Counted from the first letter of the stretch, positions 1 through 6,071 are shown. The stretch: 9,061 bases of DNA from Ktedonobacteraceae bacterium (GCA_014896635.1 JADBKA010000193.1:1-9061); one strand, 5' to 3'. The notes: generated by a model from the letters alone, not told the origin. A program made the numbers and translations.

Positions 1-2
1 TT

Positions 3-932
3 CCCTGGACATGGGGCCAGGTCACTCAGGGCAATGCGGTCTACGCCATTCCACAGGATACTGGTCCGATGGCGATGTTTTACCGCGCCGACCTTTTTAA
101 GAAATATGGCGTCTCTGTTCCTCAAACCTGGCAGGATTTTGCCGCTGCCGCAGCGAAAATTCACGCGGCTGATCCCAAAGCGTATATCACCGACTTCCCG
201 CCTAAAGAGGCAGGCTGGTGGATAGGCCTGGCGTGGCAGGCGGGTGGACGCTGGTTCCAGACCAGCAACAATGCCTGGAAGGTCGGTATCAACGATGAAG
301 CATCAAAGAACGCGGCGGCTTACTGGCAGGTTCTCCTCGATAAGAAGCTGCTGAAGACTGATCCTGACTTTACGCAGGCGTGGTACAATGATCTGCAAAC
401 CGGCCAGGTACTCACCTGGATTTCCGCTGTCTGGGGCGCCAATACCATTCTCTCCAACGCACCTCAAACCTCTGGTAAGTGGGCCGTCGCGCCGATGCCT
501 CAATGGTCGGCGGGACAGCAGGTGGCCGGCAACTGGGGCGGCTCCACAACGGTCGTCTTCAAAAACTCTAAACATCCAAAAGAAGCCGCACAATTCGCCA
601 TGTGGCTCAACACCAACATGGACAGCGTCAATGCTATGATTCAGGGAGCGCAACTCTACCCTGCTCTTCAAGCTGCGCTGAACCAGCCTACGCCTCAATC
701 GGTGCAGACGTTCTACAGCAACCAGGATATCAACAAGGTGTTCAAGGCTGCCTCGGCCAACGTGGATGTCAAATTCCAATGGGGGCCGACGATGAACCAG
801 GTCTTCACTGACATGTCAGACGGCTTCAGTAGCGCGGTTGACGGTAAGACGACGCTACCAAAGGCGCTAGATGCCTTGCAGAATAACACCGTCAAGGCGA
901 TGCAAACTCAAGGCTTCACCCTCTCGCAGTGA
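3..932 (+). CDS. Extracellular solute-binding protein of a carbohydrate ABC importer (5' end cut off)
   Basis: Captures a sugar outside the membrane and delivers it to the two permeases encoded next. The frame is open from base 3, so about 309 C-terminal residues are visible and the signal peptide and N-terminal part lie left of the window; an ATG at base 69 is internal. Family-1 (MalE/UgpB-like) signs are the stretch IPQDTGPMAMFYRADLFKKY followed by a VPQTWQDF segment, the usual 'normal start of lobe 2 with a proposed window for the ligand', then GKWAVAPMPQW, GNWGGSTTVVFKNSKHPKEA and a C-terminal helical segment ending in LPKALDALQNN. Many surface Trp residues (GWW, GRWF, AWYND, AVWG) suit stacking on sugar rings. 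Full family members are 410-450 residues, so roughly a quarter is missing. The ligand cannot be named from sequence. The gene is followed by a stem-loop and then the permease genes. Confidence 0.93.
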   Translation, partial: PWTWGQVTQGNAVYAIPQDTGPMAMFYRADLFKKYGVSVPQTWQDFAAAAAKIHAADPKAYITDFPPKEAGWWIGLAWQAGGRWFQTSNNAWKVGINDEASKNAAAYWQVLLDKKLLKTDPDFTQAWYNDLQTGQVLTWISAVWGANTILSNAPQTSGKWAVAPMPQWSAGQQVAGNWGGSTTVVFKNSKHPKEAAQFAMWLNTNMDSVNAMIQGAQLYPALQAALNQPTPQSVQTFYSNQDINKVFKAASANVDVKFQWGPTMNQVFTDMSDGFSSAVDGKTTLPKALDALQNNTVKAMQTQGFTLSQ

Positions 933-949
933 TGCCCGTATGGAGCGTG

Positions 950-998
950 GAGACCACTGCTGCAATTCCAGAACATTGAATTGAGCAGCGGTGGTCTC
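950..998 (+). promoter_or_regulatory. Intercistronic stem-loop between binding-protein and permease genes
   Basis: Bases 950-963 pair with 985-998 (13 Watson-Crick pairs plus one G-U), then after a 2-nt bulge at 983-984 bases 964-968 pair with 978-982, closing a 9-nt loop. No T-run follows, so it does not look like a standard intrinsic terminator. In many importer operons a stem-loop at this place protects the binding-protein message from 3' decay and lowers downstream expression; that role is inferred here. Confidence 0.75.
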
Positions 999-1027
999 TC
1001 CAGCAAATAGCGTCCCTTTATGGTGCA

Positions 1028-1036
1028 GAGAAAGGA
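1028..1036 (+). promoter_or_regulatory. Ribosome binding site favouring the ATG at 1047
   Basis: A purine-rich GAGAAAGGA ends 10 nt before the ATG at 1047. The in-frame ATG at 1020 has no Shine-Dalgarno-like sequence in front of it (CGTCCCTTT), so 1047 is the preferred start of the first permease. Confidence 0.6.
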
Positions 1037-1046
1037 TGTTGCAGCT

Positions 1047-2009
1047 ATGGCGCTCAAAGAGAGTATGTCCCAGACTGAAGCTGAAGTCAAGCTGTTTGTA
1101 CGAAAAGCACTGCCACAAGGTCGCTTTATCTCGCGTACTGTTGTTGTGCCTTATGTTTTTCTGGCTCCGTTCGGCCTTCTCTTTATCGTATTCTTTATCT
1201 TGCCTATTTTTTATGCTCTCTATCAGAGCCTCTTCCGCTCGCAGCGCAGCGGCCTGGGTCTGGGTGCTCCGACGATTAGTTTTTATGGCCTGGGCAATTA
1301 TCACGATGTGCTGGTGGATAAGAATTTTTTCGATGGCCTGGGACGTATTCTGCTCTTCGGCATAGTGCAGGTGCCAGTCATGCTCGGCCTGGCTCTGCTG
1401 CTTGCCTTGCTTCTCGATAGCGCTGTCGTGCGCCTCAAACCATTTTTCCGTGTCTCCTTCTTTATTCCCTATGCTGTCCCGGGTGTAGTCGGCGCGCTGA
1501 TCTGGGGCTTTCTCTACTTTCCTCAGCTCAGTCCTATTGTTCAGCTTCTCCACTCTGTCGGTGTGAAAATTGATTTTCTGGGAGCGGGGACAGTGCTCTG
1601 GTCGATGGCAAATATCGTCACCTGGGAATATACCGGCTACAATATGCTGATTATTACTGCCGCACTCCAGGCTATCCCAACGGAACAATATGAGTCGGCT
1701 CGTATTGACGGCTGCACCGGCCTGGGTCTGGCCTGGTATATCAAGATCCCGCAGGTTGCACCTGCACTGGTGCTGACCTGTGTTCTATCAATTATTGGCA
1801 CGCTCCAGATCTTTACTGAACCGCAGGTGCTGACCCAGATTTCCAACAGCATCTCCAGTAATTACACCCCTAATCTGTATGCGTACTTTACGGCCTTCAG
1901 CAACAACAACTACTATTATACTGCGGCACTGTCTGTAGTGCTGGCAATCGTTTCGTTCGTTTTCTCATTTGGCTTCTTACGTCTGACGCAGCGTTACTCT
2001 GGAGTATAG
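1047..2009 (+). CDS. Carbohydrate ABC transporter permease, MalF/UgpA type
   Basis: One of two membrane subunits forming the sugar channel. The product is 320 residues from the ATG at 1047 (329 from 1020). A charged cytoplasmic N-terminus leads into a first membrane helix (PYVFLAPFGLLFIVFFILPI), then a loop containing FYGLGNYHDVL, which is the 'F.GL.NY' segment typical of MalF-type permeases, and five further hydrophobic segments. The cytoplasmic EAA loop that docks on the ATPase is at about residues 215-235 (YESARIDGCTGLGLAWYIKI), with the conserved Asp-Gly at 221-222. The length of about 300-330 residues is normal for the family. It lies 114 nt after the binding protein gene, separated by a stem-loop, and only 3 nt before the second permease, so the two permeases are surely co-translated from one message. 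The substrate is not evident. Confidence 0.93.
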   Translation: MALKESMSQTEAEVKLFVRKALPQGRFISRTVVVPYVFLAPFGLLFIVFFILPIFYALYQSLFRSQRSGLGLGAPTISFYGLGNYHDVLVDKNFFDGLGRILLFGIVQVPVMLGLALLLALLLDSAVVRLKPFFRVSFFIPYAVPGVVGALIWGFLYFPQLSPIVQLLHSVGVKIDFLGAGTVLWSMANIVTWEYTGYNMLIITAALQAIPTEQYESARIDGCTGLGLAWYIKIPQVAPALVLTCVLSIIGTLQIFTEPQVLTQISNSISSNYTPNLYAYFTAFSNNNYYYTAALSVVLAIVSFVFSFGFLRLTQRYSGV

Positions 2010-2012
2010 ACG

Positions 2013-2927
2013 ATGACCACAGCTTCACAAACGCTCGAAACATCGGCTGCCAGGGCTGAGCGAGTGCAGCATCCTGCTCGCTTTCGTGCGGACCAGGTTT
2101 TGCTCATGACTATCCTGTTCGTGATCTCACTCTACTTTCTCCTGCCAATGTACTGGCTGCTGATCTCGGCAACAAAAACGTCGGGTGATCTCTTTGGTAC
2201 ATTCGGCCTCTGGTTTGGCAATAACTTCAACCTGGTCACGAATGTGCAAAACGTTTTCACCTATAATGGTGGTAGCTACGCGCTCTGGTTGTTGAACTCA
2301 TTTATCTACGCCGGGAGCAGCGCGGTTCTGGGTACGCTTTTTTCGGCGATGGCGGGCTACGCGCTGGCAAAGTACCTTTTTCCTGGCCGTAACCTGGTTT
2401 TCTCTATTATTCTAGGAGCGATTCTGATACCCACACCGGTGCTGGTTCTGCCACTCTATCTATTGATGACGGGTATGCATCTGACGAATACCTACTGGGC
2501 CATTATTCTGCCAAGCATTGTCAGTCCTTTCGGGGTCTATCTGTCACGCATCTATGCTCAGGCTTCTATACCGGATGATCTGATCGATGCTTCGCGGGTC
2601 GATGGAGCTGGCGAGTTTCGTATCTTCCTGTCAGTTGTGCTGCGTATCATGTCGCCCGCGCTGGTGACGATTTTCCTGTTCCAGTTTGTTGCCGTCTGGA
2701 ATAACTTCTTTTTACAGTATGTGATGGTGAGCGATCCTGGGCTGTATCCTGTGACGGTCGGACTGCAACTCTGGAACACGTCCTACACCAGTGGCGGAGC
2801 GCAGCAGTTTGTCTATAGTTTGCTGGTTACGGGCGCTTTGCTCTCCGTCCTACCTCTGATCATTGGCTTTCTCCTTTTGCAACGCTACTGGCGCAATGGC
2901 CTGACGCTTGGCAGCGTGAAAGGATAG
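2013..2927 (+). CDS. Carbohydrate ABC transporter permease, MalG/UgpE type
   Basis: Second channel subunit of the sugar importer, 304 residues with six predicted membrane helices. After a polar cytoplasmic N-terminus (residues 1-27) the first helix runs to about residue 52 and ends in the family-typical FLLPMYWLLISATKT. The periplasmic loop has the usual NNFNLVTNVQNV-like stretch. The EAA loop is at residues 187-207: PDDLIDASRVDGAGEFRIFL, with the invariant Asp-Gly at 197-198, and is followed by a conserved Pro at 215. A GGAG ribosome binding site at 2001-2004, inside the end of the preceding gene, sits 8 nt before the ATG. No ATPase gene follows; the next gene is convergent and starts its stop codon 38 nt away. 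The energy-supplying subunit is therefore probably a shared MsmX/UgpC-type ATPase encoded elsewhere (inference). Confidence 0.94.
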   Translation: MTTASQTLETSAARAERVQHPARFRADQVLLMTILFVISLYFLLPMYWLLISATKTSGDLFGTFGLWFGNNFNLVTNVQNVFTYNGGSYALWLLNSFIYAGSSAVLGTLFSAMAGYALAKYLFPGRNLVFSIILGAILIPTPVLVLPLYLLMTGMHLTNTYWAIILPSIVSPFGVYLSRIYAQASIPDDLIDASRVDGAGEFRIFLSVVLRIMSPALVTIFLFQFVAVWNNFFLQYVMVSDPGLYPVTVGLQLWNTSYTSGGAQQFVYSLLVTGALLSVLPLIIGFLLLQRYWRNGLTLGSVKG

Positions 2928-2965
2928 GGCGAGAAAAGTTGAAGTTACGAGGCTGTGGCTGCCAG

Positions 2966-3685
2966 TTAGGGGCCGGCAGAGATCAGGCCGTGACGAATGG
3001 CGAAGCGCACCAGGTGAGTAATGTCGCGCAGTCCCAGCTTCTCCATGATGTTCGCGCGGTGCGCCTGCACCGTCTTCACACTCAAAACCAGCAGATCGGC
3101 AATTTCCTGACTCGTTCTGCCCTCGGCTACAAGCTTGAGCACTTCCATTTCACGTGGAGTCAGGACGCTCAGTGCATGAGAGAGCGGCCCTGCCGAACTG
3201 GCCGAGGGAGTAGCAGTCGGAACGTTTGCCTGGTTTGCTTGAGATGCCAGATAAGCGCGTACAAGAGCTTTCGCCAGCCCTGGATAGAGGAATACCCCGC
3301 CGCCGGCGGTAGTGCGAACGGCTGCACAGAGTTCGGCGGGCGCTGCTTTCTTGACGAGATAGCCCGCTGCACCCACACGCAGTGCTTGCAGGAAATATTC
3401 CTCGCTCTCATGCATAGTAAGAATCAGGATCTGGGTGCGCGATTGCTGGCTGCGAATATGCCGGCAAGCTTCGAGTCCGTCCATCTGTGGCATGCTGATG
3501 TCCAGCACCACCACGTCGGGATCGAGCTGCTGAATGGCGGTAATGGCTTCAGTGCCTGTACGGGCCTCGCCTATCACGCGCATATCCGGCTGAGCTTCGA
3601 GGAGCAACTTCAACCCCTGCCGTAAAATATCGTGGTCATCGGCCAGGAGTACATTGATCGTTGATGCATCATTATCGGCGGACAT
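2966..3685 (-). CDS. NarL/FixJ-type response regulator with LuxR-type DNA-binding domain
   Basis: Cytoplasmic transcription regulator of 239 residues, the output half of the pair with the kinase encoded just upstream. The receiver domain covers about residues 10-125: acidic pair Asp16-Asp17, phosphoacceptor Asp62 in VVVLDISMP, switch Thr90 in ILTMHE and Lys112 in YLVKK. A flexible Ala/Ser/Thr/Gln-rich linker (about 146-172) leads to a LuxR-type helix-turn-helix at about 174-236, with LTPREMEVLKLVAEGRTSQE and the recognition helix around SVKTVQAHRANIMEKLGL. All residues needed for phosphorylation are present. The start codon lies inside the last 14 bases of the kinase gene, preceded by GGAAA, so translation is probably coupled. 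Its targets are not visible; the YtkA-like gene in the same cluster is one candidate. Confidence 0.96.
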   Translation of the reverse strand: MSADNDASTINVLLADDHDILRQGLKLLLEAQPDMRVIGEARTGTEAITAIQQLDPDVVVLDISMPQMDGLEACRHIRSQQSRTQILILTMHESEEYFLQALRVGAAGYLVKKAAPAELCAAVRTTAGGGVFLYPGLAKALVRAYLASQANQANVPTATPSASSAGPLSHALSVLTPREMEVLKLVAEGRTSQEIADLLVLSVKTVQAHRANIMEKLGLRDITHLVRFAIRHGLISAGP

Positions 3686-4775
3686 AGCTAGTTTCCTTTA
3701 TTGGCTCGGTGGTCTCTGATACCGGTGTAGCTGGCAAGGGGATCTGCGCCTGTACGGTCGTTCCTTGCTCTGGTTGTGAGTGGATGGTCAGTGTGCCATT
3801 GAGCGACTCGGCCCTCTGGCACATGCCTGGAATGCCCAGAGTAGTAGTGCGCCTGGCGGTGTCGAAACCGCAGCCATCATCGCGGATTTGTAGTGTGACA
3901 CACTGCTGATCTCTGGTGAGCGTGATCCAGACATGCTGTGCGTGGGCATAGCGCGCAATGTTGGTCAGGCTCTCCTGAGCGATGCGGAACAGGGCTGTCT
4001 CGATGGGTGGTGGCAAGGGATGAGAGGTCTTCTCAAGCCCTTCAACTTTGAGTTCGGTGGGGAGATGGAGCCGCTGCTCGCTGTCCTCTACCAGCCAGCG
4101 AAAGGCGGCCAGCAGTCCCAGATCGTCGAGCACGCTCGGTCGGAGCTGCTGTGCCAGCACACGGATGTTCTCCAGGATCTGCTGTGCCAGCCTGTTGAGC
4201 TGGCGCAGGTCAGCAGTCATCTGCTGCCGGGCTTGCAACGAAACATCTGTTTCGGGCAGAATCAGGAGTTTCTGGTGCAGCAGTTCGGTGTGTACAAGGA
4301 GTGCGGTCAGGTTCTGTCCTGTCTCGTCGTGGAGTTCCAGCCCGATGCGCCTGCGCTCGTCTTCCTGTGCCTGCAAGATCAGCATGGTCTGTTCGCGCCG
4401 CACCTCTTCCAGGCGGTCAAGCATACTGTTAAACGCCTGGGCCAGCTCTCCTACTTCTAATGTGGGATCGGTGATCGTTGCACGAGCGCGCGTATTGCCA
4501 CTGCTCACCATGCGAATGATGGTCAGCAGGTGGAAGAGCGGGCGGAAACTGGCGCGCAGCAGGATGATGTTGATGAACAGGGTAAAAATAGTGGCGAGAA
4601 TGATAAACCCTGTGTCAATCAGGTAATGGTGTACTTCTATACTGTGTCTCGTTACCCACAGGCCAACAATCGCCTCGCCCACCAGCATCAGACTGTTGAC
4701 CAGGATGACCTTTTCAAAAAGGGAGAGGCGCCATCTTTGCACCCAGTTACGCAGGTAACTGACGATGTTACGCAC
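3672..4775 (-). CDS. NarL-type sensor histidine kinase (HisKA_3) with minimal sensor region
   Basis: Membrane sensor kinase of 367 residues that phosphorylates the adjacent regulator. Two membrane helices (about 22-42 and 53-74) enclose a loop of only about ten residues containing RHSIEVHHY, so there is no extracytoplasmic sensor domain. A HAMP-like linker (about 75-127) is followed by the HisKA_3 dimerisation helix with EDERRRIGLELHDETGQNL; His149 is the phosphoacceptor, followed by Asp150-Glu151. RPSVLDDLGLLAAF (212-225) is typical of this class. The ATP-binding domain has an N-box QESLTNIARYAHA (267-279), G1 box RDDGCGFD (298-305) and a G2-like TLGIPGM. Translation starts at GTG (bases 4773-4775), chosen because AAGGGAG at 4784-4790 stands 8 nt in front. 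The 3' end overlaps the regulator gene by 14 nt. No clear promoter was found in the 100-nt gap before it, so it may be read from the YtkA-like gene's promoter. Confidence 0.95.
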   Translation of the reverse strand: MRNIVSYLRNWVQRWRLSLFEKVILVNSLMLVGEAIVGLWVTRHSIEVHHYLIDTGFIILATIFTLFINIILLRASFRPLFHLLTIIRMVSSGNTRARATITDPTLEVGELAQAFNSMLDRLEEVRREQTMLILQAQEDERRRIGLELHDETGQNLTALLVHTELLHQKLLILPETDVSLQARQQMTADLRQLNRLAQQILENIRVLAQQLRPSVLDDLGLLAAFRWLVEDSEQRLHLPTELKVEGLEKTSHPLPPPIETALFRIAQESLTNIARYAHAQHVWITLTRDQQCVTLQIRDDGCGFDTARRTTTLGIPGMCQRAESLNGTLTIHSQPEQGTTVQAQIPLPATPVSETTEPIKETSYVRR

Positions 4776-4860
4776 CAGTATTGCTCCCTTCCCACACTTG
4801 CTTCATCCAGAAATACTCAATCCCTCGACATTTCCCTCTGCTGTTTTACCATCTTATCAA

Positions 4861-4877
4861 AGCTGGAGAAGCCAGCT
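4861..4877 (-). terminator. Short stem-loop at the end of the YtkA-like gene
   Basis: AGCTGG and CCAGCT form a perfect 6-bp stem with a 5-nt loop that touches the stop codon of the YtkA-like gene. On the minus strand it is followed by TTTGATAAG, not a true T-run. It could be a weak attenuator between this gene and the kinase gene; a full terminator is unlikely. Confidence 0.3.
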
Positions 4878-5304
4878 ATCCTACATTGACATATAGTGTT
4901 TGCTGCTGTGGTAGAAAACCGTCGGCCTGGGCGCTGATCGTGATAGCCCAGGGGCCTTCCATGTATAAGAACATCTGCACCTGGTACTTGCCTGCTCCCA
5001 GGGTATGCACGGCGCCATCGTTGCCAGACATCGCCATATTGGTCATATACGCGCTCGGTACTACCTGGGCGTGATCGAGCGGGATACCCTGCGGATCGGT
5101 CAGGTGAATCTCCAGCGTCGTCAGTCCGTTTGCATCCAGGCGTTGTTGTGTCACATGAACCTGCAAGACCGCCGGCACATCCGGCGGGTAGAGCGCCCAG
5201 AAGATCAGGGCGCTGGCGCAAGAAAAGAGCAGCAGGAGCCAGAACACAGGGCGTATCTGCATGGTCAGGCCCGTTCCAGCGCCTGAATAGGTTGAGGTTG
5301 CCAT
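4876..5304 (-). CDS. Membrane-anchored YtkA-like (FixH/YtkA-type) domain protein
   Basis: Small protein of 142 residues with one N-terminal hydrophobic helix (about 19-38, WLLLLFSCASALIFWALYPP) and an extracytoplasmic domain of about 100 residues. The part from residue 45 on has the features of the YtkA-like beta-sandwich: a QVHVTQQ strand, TLEIHLTDPQGIPLDHAQVV, the Met-containing YMTNMAM (86-92), GAGKYQVQMFLYMEGPWAIT (103-122) and a final beta strand. Five Met residues (87, 90, 92, 111, 115) and His78/His100 could bind copper, as proposed for related proteins, but this is inference. Cys29 follows LFS, a poor lipobox, so lipidation is doubtful. I chose the ATG at 5304, which has a GGAGA about 13 nt upstream and a promoter about 50 nt upstream; an internal ATG at 5262 (Met15) would leave a shorter N-terminus and is possible. 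The gene precedes the kinase-regulator pair on the same strand by 100 nt. Confidence 0.75.
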   Translation of the reverse strand: MATSTYSGAGTGLTMQIRPVFWLLLLFSCASALIFWALYPPDVPAVLQVHVTQQRLDANGLTTLEIHLTDPQGIPLDHAQVVPSAYMTNMAMSGNDGAVHTLGAGKYQVQMFLYMEGPWAITISAQADGFLPQQQTLYVNVG

Positions 5305-5355
5305 TGCGCTTTATTATCTCCCTGCTCAGGCTATTGAGTACAACCTACCGTATCA

Positions 5356-5364
5356 ATTATAGCA
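5356..5364 (-). promoter_or_regulatory. Extended -10 promoter of the YtkA-like gene
   Basis: On the minus strand these bases read TGCTATAAT, a perfect -10 hexamer with the TGn extension. No good -35 hexamer lies 16-18 nt upstream, which is tolerated by extended -10 promoters. The predicted transcript would start near 5349 and give a leader of about 45 nt to the ATG at 5304. It probably drives the YtkA-like gene and, by read-through, the kinase and regulator. Confidence 0.6.
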
Positions 5365-5379
5365 TACATCAGCATAGGG

Positions 5380-5393
5380 CCTGCTCAAGCAGG
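5380..5393. promoter_or_regulatory. Palindrome CCTGCT-CA-AGCAGG in the -35 region (possible operator)
   Basis: A perfect 6-bp inverted repeat with a 2-nt centre lies 16-29 bp upstream of the YtkA-like gene's -10 hexamer, the place where the weak -35 would be. That position suits an activator or repressor dimer. Nothing shows which protein binds; the adjacent LuxR-type regulator is one candidate. Confidence 0.35.
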
Positions 5394-5494
5394 TGTCTAT
5401 CGGCAAGAATCCCTATTTTCCCCCTGAAATATTGTAGGGTTGCTGCCTGATAGGTGGCGAGAGCGGAATGCGCCGGGCTTCTCTTCCACAGAAC

Positions 5495-5523
5495 TTGAAA
5501 CTTCAGCAGGTTGTTGATATAGT
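5495..5523 (+). promoter_or_regulatory. Promoter of hicBA: TTGAAA-17 nt-TATAGT
   Basis: A near-consensus -35 (TTGAAA, 5495-5500), an ideal 17-nt spacer and -10 TATAGT (5518-5523) with a TGn extension (TGA, 5515-5517). The start point would be near 5530, only about 15 nt before the first hicB ATG at 5545, leaving little room for a ribosome binding site there. A 5-bp inverted repeat (TTGAT 5514-5518, ATCAA 5525-5529) flanks the -10 and could be an operator, at low confidence. Confidence 0.65.
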
Positions 5524-5543
5524 GATCAAAGAAACTATTGTTT

Positions 5544-5644
5544 TATGGCTGTACGAACTTTTACCGCCGTTCTCTACAAAGAAGGAAATCTCTCTATGGC
5601 TGTACGAACTTTTACCGCCGTTCTCTACAAAGAAGGAAATCTCT
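5544..5644 (+). repeat. Exact 51-bp tandem duplication at the 5' end of hicB
   Basis: Bases 5544-5593 and 5595-5644 are identical over 50 positions at an offset of 51 bp, with no mismatch. The unit carries the start codon and the first 17 codons (MAVRTFTAVLYKEGNLS), so the reading frame is kept and two in-frame ATG codons, at 5545 and 5596, result. The absence of any difference between copies suggests a recent event or, less likely, an assembly artefact. Confidence 0.95.
5581..5586 (+). promoter_or_regulatory. Ribosome binding site GAAGGA for the second hicB start
   Basis: GAAGGA lies inside the first repeat copy, 9 nt before the ATG at 5596. The first ATG at 5545 has only AAAGAAAC followed by ACTATTGTTTT in front. 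The better site therefore supports 5596 as the main start and was created in front of a start codon by the duplication itself. Confidence 0.6.
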
Positions 5645-5808
5645 ATGTAGCGGAATGCCCTGAGGTAGGAACGGCCAGCCAGGGCCAGACAGTTGAAGAA
5701 GCTGTCGCAAATTTGAAGGAAGCCACCGAACTCTACCTCGAAGAGTTTCCACTGCCTGATGTCAGGCGGACATTGATAACGACTTTTGAGGCTACCTATG
5801 CCGCCTAA
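5596..5808 (+). CDS. hicB: HicB-family antitoxin (short form), with duplicated 5' end
   Basis: Predicted antitoxin that binds and blocks the HicA RNase encoded next. The 70-residue form from 5596 has the HicB-like (UPF0150) partial RNase H fold: strand TFTAVLYKEGNLYVAECPE, then VGTASQGQTVEEAVANLKEA, a helix ending in ELYLEEF and a C-terminal TTFEATYAA strand. It has no C-terminal helix-turn-helix or ribbon-helix-helix domain, so it may not repress its own promoter by itself. A longer in-frame form of 87 residues can start at 5545 and would carry MAVRTFTAVLYKEGNLS twice, repeating the first beta strand. I prefer 5596 because of its GAAGGA site and because it gives the family's normal length. 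The last 11 bases overlap the hicA start. Family assignment is firm; the start choice is less so. Confidence 0.87.
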   Translation: MAVRTFTAVLYKEGNLYVAECPEVGTASQGQTVEEAVANLKEATELYLEEFPLPDVRRTLITTFEATYAA

Positions 5809-6028
5809 ATTGCCGCGAGTTTCTGGTGATCAGGCAATCAAAGCTCTGGAACATCTGGGATTTGTGCCGGTTAGACAGCGTGGTAGCCATGTAATATTGA
5901 AAAAGCAGCTTCCCGGCGCGACGGTAGGCTGTGTTATTCCATTACACCCTGAACTTGCTTCAGGAACATTACGCAATATCCTGAAGCAAGCAGGTGTCAC
6001 GCCTGAAGAATTTATCACCAATCTGTAG
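5798..6028 (+). CDS. hicA: HicA-family toxin (mRNA interferase, YcfA-like)
   Basis: Predicted toxin of 76 residues with the double-stranded-RNA-binding-like fold of HicA, which cleaves mRNA in a translation-independent way when not bound by HicB. It shows the whole family pattern: SGDQAIKALEHLGFVPVRQR (9-28), the catalytic site RGSHVILKK with His31, then VIPLHPELASGTLRNILKQA (46-65) and the closing VTPEEFITNL. All key residues are intact, so the toxin should be active. The ATG at 5798 is chosen over a TTG at 5786 because GAGG at 5788-5791 stands 6 nt upstream. The gene overlaps hicB by 11 nt, so the antitoxin comes first and translation is coupled. A strong terminator stem-loop begins immediately after the stop codon. 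Confidence 0.93.
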   Translation: MPPKLPRVSGDQAIKALEHLGFVPVRQRGSHVILKKQLPGATVGCVIPLHPELASGTLRNILKQAGVTPEEFITNL

Positions 6029-6066
6029 TGTATGGCGGGAGCTGCAATACCAACTCCCGCCACACA
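6029..6066. terminator. Bidirectional stem-loop terminator between hicA and the VWA gene
   Basis: Bases 6029-6041 pair with 6054-6066 in a 13-position stem with a single A-C mismatch; the core TGGCGGGAG/CTCCCGCCA is perfect and the loop is 12 nt. The stem starts right after the hicA stop and ends 5 nt before the VWA stop codon on the other strand, so it can serve both convergent genes. A pyrimidine-rich stretch (TTCTGCTACTTCTC) follows on the + strand; there is no clean T-run. Confidence 0.7.
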
Positions 6067-6071
6067 TTCTG

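Noticed and set aside
867..1688. Minus-strand reading frame of 273 codons opposite the binding protein and first permease
   Set aside because: It spans two well-supported genes and a stem-loop and its product is low-complexity, rich in Gln, Glu and Lys; it reflects codon bias of the opposite strand.
2959..2979. Stem-loop CTGCC/GGCAG around the response regulator stop codon as a terminator
   Set aside because: The stem is only 5 bp with an 11-nt loop and no T-run follows on either strand.
2939..3625. Long + strand reading frame of 228 codons opposite the response regulator
   Set aside because: It is antisense to a clear REC-LuxR gene, its translation is Cys/His/Gln-rich with no recognisable domain, and it has no ribosome binding site.
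3933..4626. Two long + strand reading frames opposite the histidine kinase
   Set aside because: Both are shadows of a kinase with all boxes intact; one is Ser/Arg/Cys-rich and neither has family features.
5411..5439. CCCTA...TAGGG inverted repeat in the gap between the divergent genes
   Set aside because: The arms are 5 bp and 19 nt apart, which is expected by chance in a sequence of this length.
5544..5644. Duplicated hicB segment as a CRISPR-like or mobile-element repeat
   Set aside because: There are only two directly abutting copies without spacers, inverted ends or a transposase; simple tandem duplication explains it.
5468..5650. Small + strand frame with a visible WLYELLPPFSTKKEIS peptide repeat
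   Set aside because: The peptide repeat is only the out-of-frame reading of the 51-bp hicB duplication and the frame stops soon after it.
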